Shown: positions 17,170 through 26,414 of the stretch, piece by piece
How the letters are laid out: the number at the start of each line of letters is the position of its first letter
Numbering within the stretch: the stretch's first letter is position 1
NCBI GenBank assembly: GCA_020638055.1
Contig: JACKJH010000001.1
Span: 868,001 to 932,000, forward strand
DNA length: 64,000 nucleotides
Reading direction: 5' to 3'
DNA from: Hyphomicrobiaceae bacterium
Lineage (GTDB): Bacteria > Pseudomonadota > Alphaproteobacteria > Rhizobiales > Hyphomicrobiaceae
Notes under the pieces: generated by a model
What the model was told of the DNA's origin: nothing
Databases searched by the model: none
What the model saw: only the letters and a program-made list of their open reading frames with translations
Translations under genes and position numbers: made by a program

Positions 17170-18090
17170 GTGTTGAGGGTTCTCGTGACAGGCGCGGGTG
17201 GGCAGGTTGCGACATCGCTTGTCAATGCGGCAAACGTGAGCAACATAGATCTGGTGGCTCTTAGCCGCGCCATCCTCGATATTTCAGACAGTAATTCTGT
17301 TATGGCGGCGATGCGTGCGCATAGGCCGGATGTCGTCGTCAACGCTGCGGCCTATACCGCAGTCGACAAAGCCGAGAGCGAACCTGATGCGGCGCGTAGA
17401 GTGAACGAAACGGGTGCTGCCAACATTGCGAATGCCTGCCGGTTGACCGGTGTGCCCGTGATCCACATTTCGACGGACTATGTGTTCGACGGCACCAAAA
17501 CGTCGCCCTATGTTGAGGAGGACGTTGCTGCACCCTTGAACGCGTATGGTTGCAGCAAGCTTGCCGGCGAAGTGGCTGTCGCCGACAAGTGCCCGGCACA
17601 TATCATTTTGCGAACCTCTTGGGTCTACAGCCCGTTCGGCCACAACTTTGTCAGGACCATGTTGCGTCTTGCCGAAACGCGCGATGAGCTTAGTGTTGTC
17701 GACGATCAGGTCGGTTCGCCGACGTTTGCTCCGCATCTGGCTGAAGCTATTTTACTCATAGCCGAACGTGGTTTGCGCGATGCGACATTGGATGCGCCGT
17801 GGGGTGTCTACAACGTTGCCGGTGATGGTGAGACGACGTGGTGCGGATTGGCGCGTGCGGTGTTCGATCAAGCACGTGGATCAGGTGGGCCTACCGCACG
17901 CGTGAGGGCGATCAGCACAGCCGATTACCCAACGCCAGCGCACCGCCCGGTAAATTCCCGACTGTCATGCGACAAGCTGGAGCGCACGTTCGGTATCGTG
18001 TTGCCGCATTGGATGGTGGGCGTGGCGGATTGCGTGGCTCAGATCAAAGGTGACAAACACGCGCATGCTGAAGCGAAGGGGGGCAAATGA
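17170..18090 (+). CDS. rfbD: dTDP-4-dehydrorhamnose reductase
   Basis: An SDR-family reductase, last step of dTDP-L-rhamnose synthesis. Seen: GAGGQVATSL, VVNAAAYTAVDKAE, HISTDYVFDG, YGCSKLAGE (Tyr-x3-Lys) and LRTSWVYSPFGHNFV. 306 residues. GGAGG at 17162-17166 serves either the GTG at 17170 or the TTG at 17173. The stop overlaps the start of rfbA by four bases (ATGA), so the two are translationally coupled. Confidence 0.93.
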   Translation: MLRVLVTGAGGQVATSLVNAANVSNIDLVALSRAILDISDSNSVMAAMRAHRPDVVVNAAAYTAVDKAESEPDAARRVNETGAANIANACRLTGVPVIHISTDYVFDGTKTSPYVEEDVAAPLNAYGCSKLAGEVAVADKCPAHIILRTSWVYSPFGHNFVRTMLRLAETRDELSVVDDQVGSPTFAPHLAEAILLIAERGLRDATLDAPWGVYNVAGDGETTWCGLARAVFDQARGSGGPTARVRAISTADYPTPAHRPVNSRLSCDKLERTFGIVLPHWMVGVADCVAQIKGDKHAHAEAKGGK

Positions 18091-18959
18091 AAGGCATTAT
18101 CCTGGCCGGAGGTAGTGGCACGCGTCTTTATCCCATGACCCAGGCGGCATCGAAGCAGATGCTGCCGGTCTACGACAAGCCGTTGATCTACTATCCACTG
18201 TCCGTCCTGATGCTAGGCGGAATACGCGATATTCTTGTTATTTCGACGCCCCGCGATCTGCCCGCCTTTCAAGCGTTGTTTGGCGAGGGTTCGCAGTGGG
18301 GGCTGAATTTCACTTATGCCGAGCAGCCGCGGCCGGAGGGGTTGGCGCAGGCGTTCATCATAGGTGAGGCCTTCATTGGCGATGACGACTGTACGATGGT
18401 TCTCGGTGATAACCTGTTTTATGGGCACGGATTGCCCGGTCTTGTGACTTCCGCTTATGGCAGCGTCGAGGGGGGGCGGGTTTTCGCGCATCAGGTGCGC
18501 GATCCGGAACGTTACGGTGTCGTGGAATTCGACCGCGAGGGTGTTGCGCTTTCGATTGAGGAAAAACCAGCGCAGCCGAAGTCAAACTGGGCCGTGATAG
18601 GGCTCTACGTCTATGACAACCAGGTGGTAGAGATTTCCAAGTCCCTGAAGCCATCCGCGCGCGGGGAACTTGAGATTACCGCGGTCAACAACGCCTATCT
18701 GGAAATGGGCAAGCTCCACGTAGAACGCATGGGCCGTGGCTTTGCCTGGTTTGATACAGGCACGCCTGATAGTCTGCTGGATGCGGCCAACTACGTCGCG
18801 ACGATTGAAAAGCGGCAGGGTATCAAGATTGCAAGTCCCGAAGAGATTGCGCTTCGAAATGGATTCATCGCGCCTGCTGATCTTGAGCGGCTTGTGGGTG
18901 AGCGGTACGCAAACAACGACTACGGTGCTTATCTACGAACAGTGTTGGCTGAATTTTGA
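18087..18959 (+). CDS. rfbA: Glucose-1-phosphate thymidylyltransferase
   Basis: Makes dTDP-glucose from glucose-1-phosphate and dTTP, first step of the rhamnose pathway. Seen: the signature GGSGTRLYPMT at residues 7-17, YDKPLIYYPLSVLML, LGDNLFYGHG with the metal-binding Asp, EEKPAQPKSNWAVIGLY and WFDTGT. 290 residues, as expected. Last gene of the rmlCBDA set; it converges with mbfA after 19 bases. Confidence 0.95.
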   Translation: MKGIILAGGSGTRLYPMTQAASKQMLPVYDKPLIYYPLSVLMLGGIRDILVISTPRDLPAFQALFGEGSQWGLNFTYAEQPRPEGLAQAFIIGEAFIGDDDCTMVLGDNLFYGHGLPGLVTSAYGSVEGGRVFAHQVRDPERYGVVEFDREGVALSIEEKPAQPKSNWAVIGLYVYDNQVVEISKSLKPSARGELEITAVNNAYLEMGKLHVERMGRGFAWFDTGTPDSLLDAANYVATIEKRQGIKIASPEEIALRNGFIAPADLERLVGERYANNDYGAYLRTVLAEF

Positions 18960-18978
18960 TGCGACATCACGGCGGAGT

Positions 18979-19971
18979 TCATGCCCCGCCGATTATTATA
19001 CCGGCTGCCAATACCAGCGCGCCGCCCAGCACAACCTGGAACGTGGCGCGCAGAAAGGGCGTCTCCATGTACCGGTTCTGGATCCAGACGATTGCCCACA
19101 GTTCAATGAAGACCACGATCAAGGCGATGATCGTTGCCGTCCAGAACTCTGGAATGAGGTAGGGCAAGGCGTGGCCAAGGCCGCCAATCGTTGTCATGAC
19201 GCCTGATGCGATGCCGCGTTTAATCGGTGAACCGCGGCCGGAAATCTTGCCGTCGTCGTGGGCGGCTTCGGTAAAACCCATCGAGATGCCGGCACCAACC
19301 GATGCTGAGAGGCCGACCAGGAACGTGGTCCAGGTGTCCTGAGTGGCAAAAGCGGTGGCAAAGATCGGTGCCAGCGTAGACACCGACCCGTCCATCAACC
19401 CTGCGAGTCCGGGCTGAACCCAGGTCAAAATGAACTGACGTTTGGCTGCCAGGTCTTCGGTGTGTTTCTCGTCTGGACCAAGATGGGTCTGGAAGGAATT
19501 CTCCGCGACGCCTTGATGCTTTGCCTCTGCGGCGGCGAGGTCTCCCAGCAGTTTGCGAATGTCGGCATCAGTAACGCGTTGTGCAGCGGCCAGATAGAAG
19601 TCGTGGGCCTGGCTCTCCATCGTTTCGACTTCCTCGCGCATTCTATCGAGGCCGAGGTTTTGGACCAGCCACACAGGTTTGCGTGAATAAAAGCCAGAGA
19701 CGTGCTCACGGCGAAGGGGCACGATGAAGTCGCCAAAACGTTTCTTGTAATGGTCGATCAGGCGGCGGCGATGTTCGCCTTCTTCGGCGGCCATATCGTC
19801 GAAGACCGCCGCAGATGCTGGAAAATCAGCGCGTACCTTGTTTGCATATGCAGCGTAAATCGCACCATCTTCTTCTTCGGAAGAGATCGCGAGGGCTAGA
19901 ATTTCCTGCTCTGACAGGTCTTGGAAACGCTTCTTGGCATTGAAGTTCGGCCAGGACAGTCCAAATGGCAT
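18979..19971 (-). CDS. mbfA: Membrane-bound ferritin-like iron exporter (MbfA type)
   Basis: A 330-residue fusion of a ferritin-like (rubrerythrin-type) domain and a VIT1/CCC1-type membrane domain. Iron ligands are visible as EEED (about 32-35), MAAEEGEHRRR, ETMESQAHDFY and AAAEAKHQG; the C-terminal half has hydrophobic segments from about residue 190 with GLMDGSVSTLAPIFATAFA and GFTEAAHDDG. In Agrobacterium and Bradyrhizobium MbfA exports iron under iron or peroxide stress and is controlled by Irr (family knowledge). I could not find a clear Irr box upstream. Monocistronic. Confidence 0.9.
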   Translation of the reverse strand: MPFGLSWPNFNAKKRFQDLSEQEILALAISSEEEDGAIYAAYANKVRADFPASAAVFDDMAAEEGEHRRRLIDHYKKRFGDFIVPLRREHVSGFYSRKPVWLVQNLGLDRMREEVETMESQAHDFYLAAAQRVTDADIRKLLGDLAAAEAKHQGVAENSFQTHLGPDEKHTEDLAAKRQFILTWVQPGLAGLMDGSVSTLAPIFATAFATQDTWTTFLVGLSASVGAGISMGFTEAAHDDGKISGRGSPIKRGIASGVMTTIGGLGHALPYLIPEFWTATIIALIVVFIELWAIVWIQNRYMETPFLRATFQVVLGGALVLAAGIIIGGA

Positions 19972-20103
19972 TGTTCAGCAACCCTTTGTTCTGACGCACT
20001 TTGAAAGTTCGCCGTGAAGGCTACACTATCTCGTGGGTCGTTTGCAGGACCAAGGTCACATTGATGGCCTCGCGACGTGACGACGCAGCTTTTGCCGCGC
20101 GGC

Positions 20104-20252
20104 GTTTTTCTGCGACGAACCGGTGTCCACTTCGTCGGAAAATGCTCCAGAGCGCATTTCGATCCGATAGAATCGGATCAGCGCTCTAGCTTTTTGGTTT
20201 GTTCGCATTTTCTTCGACGAACCGGTGTCCACTTCGTCGGAAAATGCTCTAG
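20104..20252 (+). repeat. Palindromic repeat (REP-like), B-A-B arrangement
   Basis: Two B hairpins (about 20105-20148 and 20205-20252) flank an A hairpin (about 20147-20189) in the gap between mbfA and the ModE-like gene. On the minus strand the element is open and reads AFSDEVDTGSSKKMR and NQKARALIRF, the same peptide found inside the symporter at 49918-50023. The final base of the element lies about 48 bases before the ModE-like start. Confidence 0.75.
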
Positions 20253-20299
20253 TGTGGTGGTGATGGTGGGTATAGCGGCATAGACTACAAGGAGTCTTC

Positions 20300-20725
20300 A
20301 TGGCGGGAGAGCCAATGCAAACCGGCCAGAGCAGTGGTGAGGCGGCAATGGATAGGCCAGTGCCCCGAATTTCGGTCAAACTGCAGCTCGACTTGCCGGG
20401 CGGCGCGCGGATCGGTCCGGGCAAGATCAGGCTTCTGGAATTAATCGAGGAAGCTGGATCCTTGTCTCGAGCGGCCGAGGCGATGAAGGTATCCTATCGC
20501 CGGGCCTGGCTTTTTGTGCAGCAGATCAACAAGGCTTTCGACGAGCCCTCGGTTTCTACTCCAGAACACGGGCACGGTGGCGCGGCGGCGCGTCTGACAG
20601 ATTTTGGCAAAGAGCTTATCCACCGCTATCGTGAAATGGAGCTGCGCGCCGAGGGCGGCAATGAAGGTGCGCTGAAATGGCTCGCGCAGCACCAGACCGG
20701 TGCGGAGGGAAAGAACGAGGAATGA
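20300..20725 (+). CDS. ModE N-terminal-type winged-helix regulator
   Basis: A 141-residue DNA-binding protein like the N-terminal domain of the molybdate regulator ModE: RIGPGKIRLLELIEEAGSLS followed by RAAEAMKVSYRRAWLFVQQI, the LysR-like helix-turn-helix. The molybdate-binding di-MOP domain is absent, which is common in the short LysR/ModE-like group. AAGGAG lies five bases before the ATG. It is followed in the same direction by a second regulator with a binding-protein-like domain, so the pair may respond to molybdate or tungstate (inference). Confidence 0.82.
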   Translation: MAGEPMQTGQSSGEAAMDRPVPRISVKLQLDLPGGARIGPGKIRLLELIEEAGSLSRAAEAMKVSYRRAWLFVQQINKAFDEPSVSTPEHGHGGAAARLTDFGKELIHRYREMELRAEGGNEGALKWLAQHQTGAEGKNEE

Positions 20726-20982
20726 TGGGCGTCAGCGTTTTTTGACGAGCTTTAATTTTCTCGCATAGGGTGCGGATCCTTTGCGATGGGATCGTGTTTG
20801 AAGGCTTGCCCCGGATTGTGGGCTGTTTGGTTCAAATTCTGGGCAGTTCTGGGCTGTGGGAGCGCCGGCTTCGCTTGCCTCGTGAGTTTCTACAGATTAT
20901 CGATCAGGCCTCTATCAAAACTCGCGCCGGCCAAAACCTATCAACTCTCGTCGCAATATAACGTTTCAGAATTTTTCGCTCC

Positions 20983-21885
20983 ATGGCAGAAGCCCCGCAC
21001 ACGTATTTGACAACCAAGGAGGTGGCTGACCTCCTGCGTCTCAAGGAACGCAAGGTTTATGACCTTGTGGCCGAAGGGGGCATCCCGTGTGTCAGGGCGA
21101 CAGGCAAGCTACTGTTTCCTCGCGACCTGGTCGAAGCGTGGCTGGCGCGAAACCTGGAATTCAAAGCCGGTGTGGAGAGCCTTGCTGAGCGGCCGCCGAT
21201 TGTTGGCGGTAGCCATGATCCGCTGCTCGACTGGGCGCTGCGAGAGGCTGAAACGGGACTGGCGGTGGCATTCGGCGGAAGTCTCGATGGTTTGCGCCGC
21301 ATGTCGAAGGCGGAGGCGATGCTAGCAGGCACGCATCTGGCGGACAAAGATCTGCCCATCGGCCAATCTTGGAATGTTGGGCACGTGCAACGGCAGCTCG
21401 CAGGGCAACCGGTTGTCGTCATCGAGTGGGCACGCCGTCGGCAAGGACTGATTGTGGCGCCGGAAAACCCTTTGCAAATTGATGGTGTTGAAAAGCTGAA
21501 GCGGCGCAATGTGATCGGACGTCAACGAGAGGCTGGGGCCTTTGTCTTGTTGGAACGTCTGCTTGAGGATGCGGGTATGGCGTTCTCCGATATTTCACTC
21601 ATTGAGACACCGGCGCGAACGGAAGCGGACGTTGCAGCAGCGGTGGCTGATGGTCGTGCCGATGCGGGGCTTGGTATAGAGGCGATGGCTCGGCAATACA
21701 GGCTTGGTTTCGTGCCACTGGTTGAAGAGCGCTATGATCTGGTCGTCTGGCGCCGTTCGGTGTTTGAGCCGGCAATGCAGAAGCTCTTGGCCTTTGGGCG
21801 GTCTGAGTTGTTCAAAAACTATGCAGATCAACTTGGTGGGTATGATGCATCCGGCTTCGGGACCGTGCACTACAACGGGCCGTGA
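20983..21885 (+). CDS. Excisionase-type HTH regulator fused to a periplasmic-binding-like domain
   Basis: A 300-residue cytoplasmic regulator. Residues 6-52 form a MerR/excisionase-type winged helix (YLTTKEVADLLRLKERKVYD, then CVRATGKLLFPRDLVEAWL). Residues 75-295 resemble the PBP-like substrate-binding fold of the molybdate/tungstate type, with GSHDPLLDWALRE, AVAFGGSLDGLRRMSKAEA and the hinge region RNVIGRQREAGAFVLLERLL. No signal peptide, so the sensor works inside the cell. It lies 257 bases after the ModE-like gene. The ligand is inferred only from fold and neighbour. The ribosome site is weak. Confidence 0.82.
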   Translation: MAEAPHTYLTTKEVADLLRLKERKVYDLVAEGGIPCVRATGKLLFPRDLVEAWLARNLEFKAGVESLAERPPIVGGSHDPLLDWALREAETGLAVAFGGSLDGLRRMSKAEAMLAGTHLADKDLPIGQSWNVGHVQRQLAGQPVVVIEWARRRQGLIVAPENPLQIDGVEKLKRRNVIGRQREAGAFVLLERLLEDAGMAFSDISLIETPARTEADVAAAVADGRADAGLGIEAMARQYRLGFVPLVEERYDLVVWRRSVFEPAMQKLLAFGRSELFKNYADQLGGYDASGFGTVHYNGP

Positions 21886-21974
21886 TTGAAGTGGCACGTC
21901 AACGTGGCTGCTTGGCGTTTGTCTCACAAGGATGTTGTTGCCTTGCCGCCAGCGTGAACGGGATGGGCGTGTTA

Positions 21975-23447
21975 TCACCAGGGCTTATAGGGAACGGGCG
22001 GTAGCCACATGGGGCTATGGTAGCGAATATTCCACCAGCGGCCGGTTTCGCGGATCGAAGTCGCATCGGCAAATGTGTAGCGGGCAATGTGCGCGCGGAA
22101 ATACTTCGGCGGACCGTGCTTAAATGTGTCGATCGGTAAAAGCGATACCACTGGCGCGGAGCCTTCGCGCAGACGGTCGAGAAAGCGCTGATAGGTGTAA
22201 ACAAATGGCGCTCCTCCCTTTGGTACGAACCACATGATCCAATCAAGGCGCGGATGGTGCGGCACGATGAACTCGGGTGCACGCATCGGGTGTCCAGGTT
22301 TGTACTCAAACTCAAGTGGTTGCCAAGTCTGGCCGTCGTAGGACCATTCCGTTATGAGCTCCAGGCGTTGCGTATCCATAACGGGAAACACGTGGTAGCG
22401 GTTTGATACGCTGTAGGCGCGCGCAACGTTGTCAATTGCACCGGCCCAAGCAGGTGCTGAACTCGCCGTAAGCATGAAAAATACTTGTAGGCTACTGGCA
22501 ACAACGATGAAGCTTGCTGAAAACGCGAGCAGAATTTTCTCGATGCGACTCTCGCCGTACATCAGTTCCGCAAGCACGTTGTTGCCGAAGTTGCGCATGC
22601 GTTCAGGCATGGCGTGGCGAAGCGCATCATCGTCAAACAGGTATAGGCACAACAGAATAGTCAGTAGATTTATGAAGTTGTGGTTTGAGGTGGCAATGAT
22701 GAGAAGCTGCCAGACAATGGTTATAGCAGCGCCGATCATGCGCAGGCGGCGTGGCGCGAGAAACAGAAACGGAACCAGTATTTCGACAACGAGCGTTCCT
22801 GCTGTTCCGACTTTCAGCAGCCATTCTGGAAGTTGATGCGCATACCATGAGCCTTTGTGTGGCAACGGCTGTGTTTCGAAATAGGTGTTGAGCGCAGTGA
22901 AGCCAGCCCACGTCGGGTCACCGCTAATGATCTTTGACATGCCGGAGAGAAAGCGCAGGCGAAACAACAACCATCGCATTAGCCAGATCACAAGGCGGGA
23001 GCCGCCATGGGCGAGAAAGATAGCCAGGAATCCGGCTTCCAGCAGAAGCGTCTCCCACTGGAAATTCATGAACAGTGAGCCGGCGTGATAGAGGCTCAGA
23101 TAGAGCACGTAAAGGCTGATCAACATCAGGCGCGGGAAAGCGCCAAGAAACAACATGAGCGAACACAGAATGCCGGCAGAGGCGACCAGGATCAGGAATG
23201 AATCTGATGCGTGCAACCAAAACAGGCTGGGTGAAAGAAAAAACCGCCAAATACCATATTGTTGCGTGAGTGCTGCTTGTTCATCGATGAGCGGCAATAT
23301 GCCTTTCGAACCAGCCAGTCCTTCTATCTGGGGCGCCAGTGAATAGAAGGCGGCGAAGTAGATCAGCGCCAATCCCTTCAAGAAAAGATAGGTTATAAGC
23401 CGGTAATCGTCCGGCCGCTCCCACATATAGTTCCAGAGCCGGCGCAT
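21975..23447 (-). CDS. Lipase maturation factor (LMF1)-like membrane protein
   Basis: A polytopic membrane protein of about 490 residues resembling the lipase-maturation-factor family: an N-terminal multi-helix part with FMNFQWETLLLEAGFLAIFLA, and a C-terminal soluble part with LEFEYKPGHP, PHHPRLDWIMWF and the ending RWWNIRYHSPMWLPP. In animals LMF1 helps lipases fold in the ER; the bacterial role is unknown. The ATG at 23447 is chosen because GAGGGGA lies seven bases before it; a TTG at 23462 is also in frame. Same direction as the upstream GMC oxidoreductase (88 bases). Confidence 0.85.
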   Translation of the reverse strand: MRRLWNYMWERPDDYRLITYLFLKGLALIYFAAFYSLAPQIEGLAGSKGILPLIDEQAALTQQYGIWRFFLSPSLFWLHASDSFLILVASAGILCSLMLFLGAFPRLMLISLYVLYLSLYHAGSLFMNFQWETLLLEAGFLAIFLAHGGSRLVIWLMRWLLFRLRFLSGMSKIISGDPTWAGFTALNTYFETQPLPHKGSWYAHQLPEWLLKVGTAGTLVVEILVPFLFLAPRRLRMIGAAITIVWQLLIIATSNHNFINLLTILLCLYLFDDDALRHAMPERMRNFGNNVLAELMYGESRIEKILLAFSASFIVVASSLQVFFMLTASSAPAWAGAIDNVARAYSVSNRYHVFPVMDTQRLELITEWSYDGQTWQPLEFEYKPGHPMRAPEFIVPHHPRLDWIMWFVPKGGAPFVYTYQRFLDRLREGSAPVVSLLPIDTFKHGPPKYFRAHIARYTFADATSIRETGRWWNIRYHSPMWLPPVPYKPW

Positions 23448-23535
23448 GCGTGGTCCCCTCAACCATCAGCCGTAATCTGATATTGATACGCTCTCTGGTG
23501 GCTGCGCGCAAAGCGATCATCGTGATCGTGCTTTT

Positions 23536-25197
23536 TTATTTTGTGGCGCGGCGGGGTGCTGTGTCGAACGACAAGCCGAGATCGGCGGCGATGTGCATCA
23601 GGCTGCGTTCGGCGAGCGCGGTGATTGTGAACAAGGGATTGCAGCCGAGCGAGCGGGGTATCACGGCGCCATCAACGACGTAGAGCCCTTTATGCAGTTC
23701 AGTGCTGCCACGGCCCGGGCTGGCGTCGAATACCTGGCCTTTGTGATCGACGACGCCGTTGGTGTGTTCGGCGCCCATGCTGCATCCACCCAGCGGATGG
23801 GCGGTGGCTGGCTGGTGGCCCATGATCGTACCAGCCAGCGGGTTTTTCACGTATTTGCCGCCAGATTGCGTAACAAGTTCGGTGAGCTTTCGGTCAAGGC
23901 GTTGGTAGGCTGGTTCGTCCTTGGCATTGGGCCAAGACAGGCTCAGGCGGTCATCGTCGAGCGTGAAGGTGCCTGATGCACTGTCGTGCGAGACGGCAAA
24001 GAATGTCTGCAGGTGGGCGAACGGGCCGTTGTAGACGCCTTGTACGAGGCTTTTCAGTGCGCCAAGGAGGCGGCCGTTGGGAACGAACAAAAGCGGAAGT
24101 GCCGGTGCGATCGCCGAGGGCAGAACGCCCTCTTGCACGGTGAGCTGGTGGGACAGGTTATTTGCGTCGTGTATCTCGATTTGGCCGGTGACCGCGGCGC
24201 CAATCTCGCGGTCTTTGATCTTGGGCGGATAGCCGATGCCGACCGCGTTGATTGTCGGTTTGGCGCCCCAGCCGAAGGCAATGATGTCGCCGTTGGCGGA
24301 AAAGCGATGTCCGATATTGTCGGAGATTGCGAGACCCTTGTCGCGAGAGCGCAGCAGTATCTCCGTCGATCCAAGCGTGCCAGCGCCGAGGATCACAATA
24401 TCAGAGGTGATCGTGTCGTGGCGGACAATGTCCTTGCCATCATCGCTCAACAGGGCGAAGGAAACTTGCCAGCATCCGGCCTTGTCCTTGGTAACGTGAG
24501 ACACCTTGACGTGTGTGAACAGTTCCGCGCCGTGGTTCTTTGCATCGGGCAGGTATGTCAGCGCGACAGTGTTCTTGGCGCCGACGTTGCATCCGCCGCA
24601 GCAATCACCACAGCGCGTGCAGGCGCTCTGCTGGAGACCGGCAGCGTTGACGCGGTCATCAAAGCTGACAGCGACGGGCGGAGCAATGGTGGTGTCGCCT
24701 GATGCCTGACCGGCCGCGTCAAGGGCCTGGTATTTGGTCATTTCACTAGAGCGTGGATCGCGGGCTGGCGCGAGCCAGACTTGCGCGCGGCGATAGCCCT
24801 CATCAAGCAGACCGTCCTGGCGTAGCTGGCCGGGCCAAATCTCATCGGCGAAGACGCGGGCGTCAGGTCGTAGGGCTACACCGGCATTGACGAGTGAGCC
24901 GCCGCCGAGGCCACAACCAGTGAGAATGTGCATGTCGTCGCCAAGGCGAACATCGAACAGTGCAGTTTGTGGTCCACTCGAAATCCTGCGGCCGCGAACC
25001 TGCATGTCGTTTTTAAGGTCGGGAAAGCGTGTTGGGAATTCACCGGTCGGCACCTCGCGTCCGCGTTCCAGGACAGCGACAATCTTGCCTGCACGCGCCA
25101 GCCGGGATGCTGCGACGCCGGCGCCATAGCCGGAGCCGACGACGATCACGTCGTAGTGCGATTTCAATGCGTCATGTGAGGTTGCAAGTCGGGCCAT
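23536..25197 (-). CDS. GMC-family FAD oxidoreductase (cholesterol-oxidase-like)
   Basis: A 553-residue flavoprotein dehydrogenase or oxidase. Seen: FAD-binding VIVVGSGYGAGVAASRLA, TGCGLGGGSLVNAGV, and the C-terminal HPLGGCSMG plus YVVDGAVIPRSLGCNP. Residues about 190-200 carry a cysteine cluster CTRCGDCCGGC that resembles an iron-sulfur ligand set and occurs in a bacterial subgroup of cholesterol-oxidase-like proteins. The substrate is probably a hydrophobic alcohol. ATG 25197 has GGAGG seven bases upstream. It precedes the lipase-maturation-factor-like gene in the same direction, so the two may act on the same lipid. Confidence 0.86.
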   Translation of the reverse strand: MARLATSHDALKSHYDVIVVGSGYGAGVAASRLARAGKIVAVLERGREVPTGEFPTRFPDLKNDMQVRGRRISSGPQTALFDVRLGDDMHILTGCGLGGGSLVNAGVALRPDARVFADEIWPGQLRQDGLLDEGYRRAQVWLAPARDPRSSEMTKYQALDAAGQASGDTTIAPPVAVSFDDRVNAAGLQQSACTRCGDCCGGCNVGAKNTVALTYLPDAKNHGAELFTHVKVSHVTKDKAGCWQVSFALLSDDGKDIVRHDTITSDIVILGAGTLGSTEILLRSRDKGLAISDNIGHRFSANGDIIAFGWGAKPTINAVGIGYPPKIKDREIGAAVTGQIEIHDANNLSHQLTVQEGVLPSAIAPALPLLFVPNGRLLGALKSLVQGVYNGPFAHLQTFFAVSHDSASGTFTLDDDRLSLSWPNAKDEPAYQRLDRKLTELVTQSGGKYVKNPLAGTIMGHQPATAHPLGGCSMGAEHTNGVVDHKGQVFDASPGRGSTELHKGLYVVDGAVIPRSLGCNPLFTITALAERSLMHIAADLGLSFDTAPRRATK

Positions 25198-25327
25198 GGT
25201 GATACCTCCATGAGTGGAGGTACTTTCGCGTTGATGCGGGATCAAGGGTTGGGATCAAATGCGTGCAAACTTAGCGGGTATAGTGTGGCGCCGATGCTTA
25301 GCGGGGCAAATTTCCGGGGGGTGTGGC

Positions 25328-26161
25328 CTACTTGAAAAGGACGAGGCTCAGAGCCAACGCGGCCATTCCCGTGACCATGCCGTAAACGGTTTCATGGCCT
25401 TGCGAATAGCGCTTGGCCTCGGGCATCAGTTCGTCGAGGGCAAGAAATACCATGACACCTGCAATGATGCCGAACACGGCGCCGAACACGGCCTGGGTGA
25501 GGAATGGCGCAAGAAGAAGATAGCCGATGAGCGCGCCGGCTGGTTCGGCAAGTGCTGAAATGGCGGTTGCAGCGACGGCCTTTGCTCGGCTTCCCGTGGC
25601 GTAATATACGGGAATGGCGATAGAGACGCCTTCTGGAATGTTATGAATGGCGATTGCCATTGCCAGTGGCATGCCGACGACTGGGTTGTCGAGGGTTGCA
25701 AAGAACGTTGCCAGGCCCTCGGGGAAATTATGCGCAGTGATGGCCATGGCGGCAAGCAGGCCAACACGCGCAACGTTGGGCTTGGCGACGCCGGCGTGGT
25801 GGTGGCCGTGTTCGTGCAACACCTCGCGTTCGTCCATGCCTTCGTGCGGATTGGGGATGACGCGGTCGATGACTGCAAGCATCAGGATGCCAGCGAAGAA
25901 GGCGAGCGTGGCGTAGGCGTATCCGGTTTTGACGCCATACCCTGCTGTGAAGGCGATGACAGATTTGTTGAAGATCTCCACCAGAGAAACATAGACCATT
26001 GCGCCGCCAGCAAAGGCTAATCCGAAAGCCAAAAGCCGCGGATTGGCGTTATTGGCTCGCAATACAAAGACCGAACCCAGAATGGTCGCGGCAGCGGCTG
26101 CTGCGCAAACGCCAAACGCAATAAGGACGGGTTCGGAGAAAAAACCGGGTGGTGCGTACAT
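25328..26161 (-). CDS. ZIP-family divalent metal transporter (ZupT-like)
   Basis: A 277-residue inner-membrane importer of zinc and related metals with about eight hydrophobic segments. The two metal-site motifs are present, HNFPEG and HNIPEG, with a His-rich cytoplasmic loop HEHGHHH near residue 118. Length matches bacterial ZupT. No Zur or Fur box could be recognised in the 250 bases upstream, which lead into the tRNA-like array on the opposite strand. Monocistronic. Confidence 0.9.
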   Translation of the reverse strand: MYAPPGFFSEPVLIAFGVCAAAAAATILGSVFVLRANNANPRLLAFGLAFAGGAMVYVSLVEIFNKSVIAFTAGYGVKTGYAYATLAFFAGILMLAVIDRVIPNPHEGMDEREVLHEHGHHHAGVAKPNVARVGLLAAMAITAHNFPEGLATFFATLDNPVVGMPLAMAIAIHNIPEGVSIAIPVYYATGSRAKAVAATAISALAEPAGALIGYLLLAPFLTQAVFGAVFGIIAGVMVFLALDELMPEAKRYSQGHETVYGMVTGMAALALSLVLFK

Positions 26162-26414
26162 TCGGGCTGGAATCCGGTTGGGCCAATTGCCTTGGCCTCG
26201 GGCTGCGCGGTGGAATTGTAGTCGAGCGCGCCTTTATCCAGACAGTGTAAATTTGAGTCTAATGGTGAACCGGGTTGCATGGCAAGCGCGTGCAATTTTG
26301 CCGCATTCGTATTATTTATGGCGCTCCCCGTTGGACGCCATGTGACCGGGCTCGCTGAGACCCGGCTGGCGCGCGCCGCTGTGCGGTGAGCGTGTTCCGT
26401 GTCCCCTGGGGTTT

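Noticed and set aside
19972..20103. Irr (ICE) or Fur box upstream of mbfA
   Set aside because: No TTTAGAA-type inverted repeat could be seen; regulation by Irr is therefore only family knowledge here.
26320..26337. Possible sigma-54 (-24/-12) promoter ahead of the tRNA-like array, expected for an RtcR-type system
   Set aside because: TGGCGC and TTGG occur, but the spacing is off by one and the -12 GC is missing. No other candidate fits.
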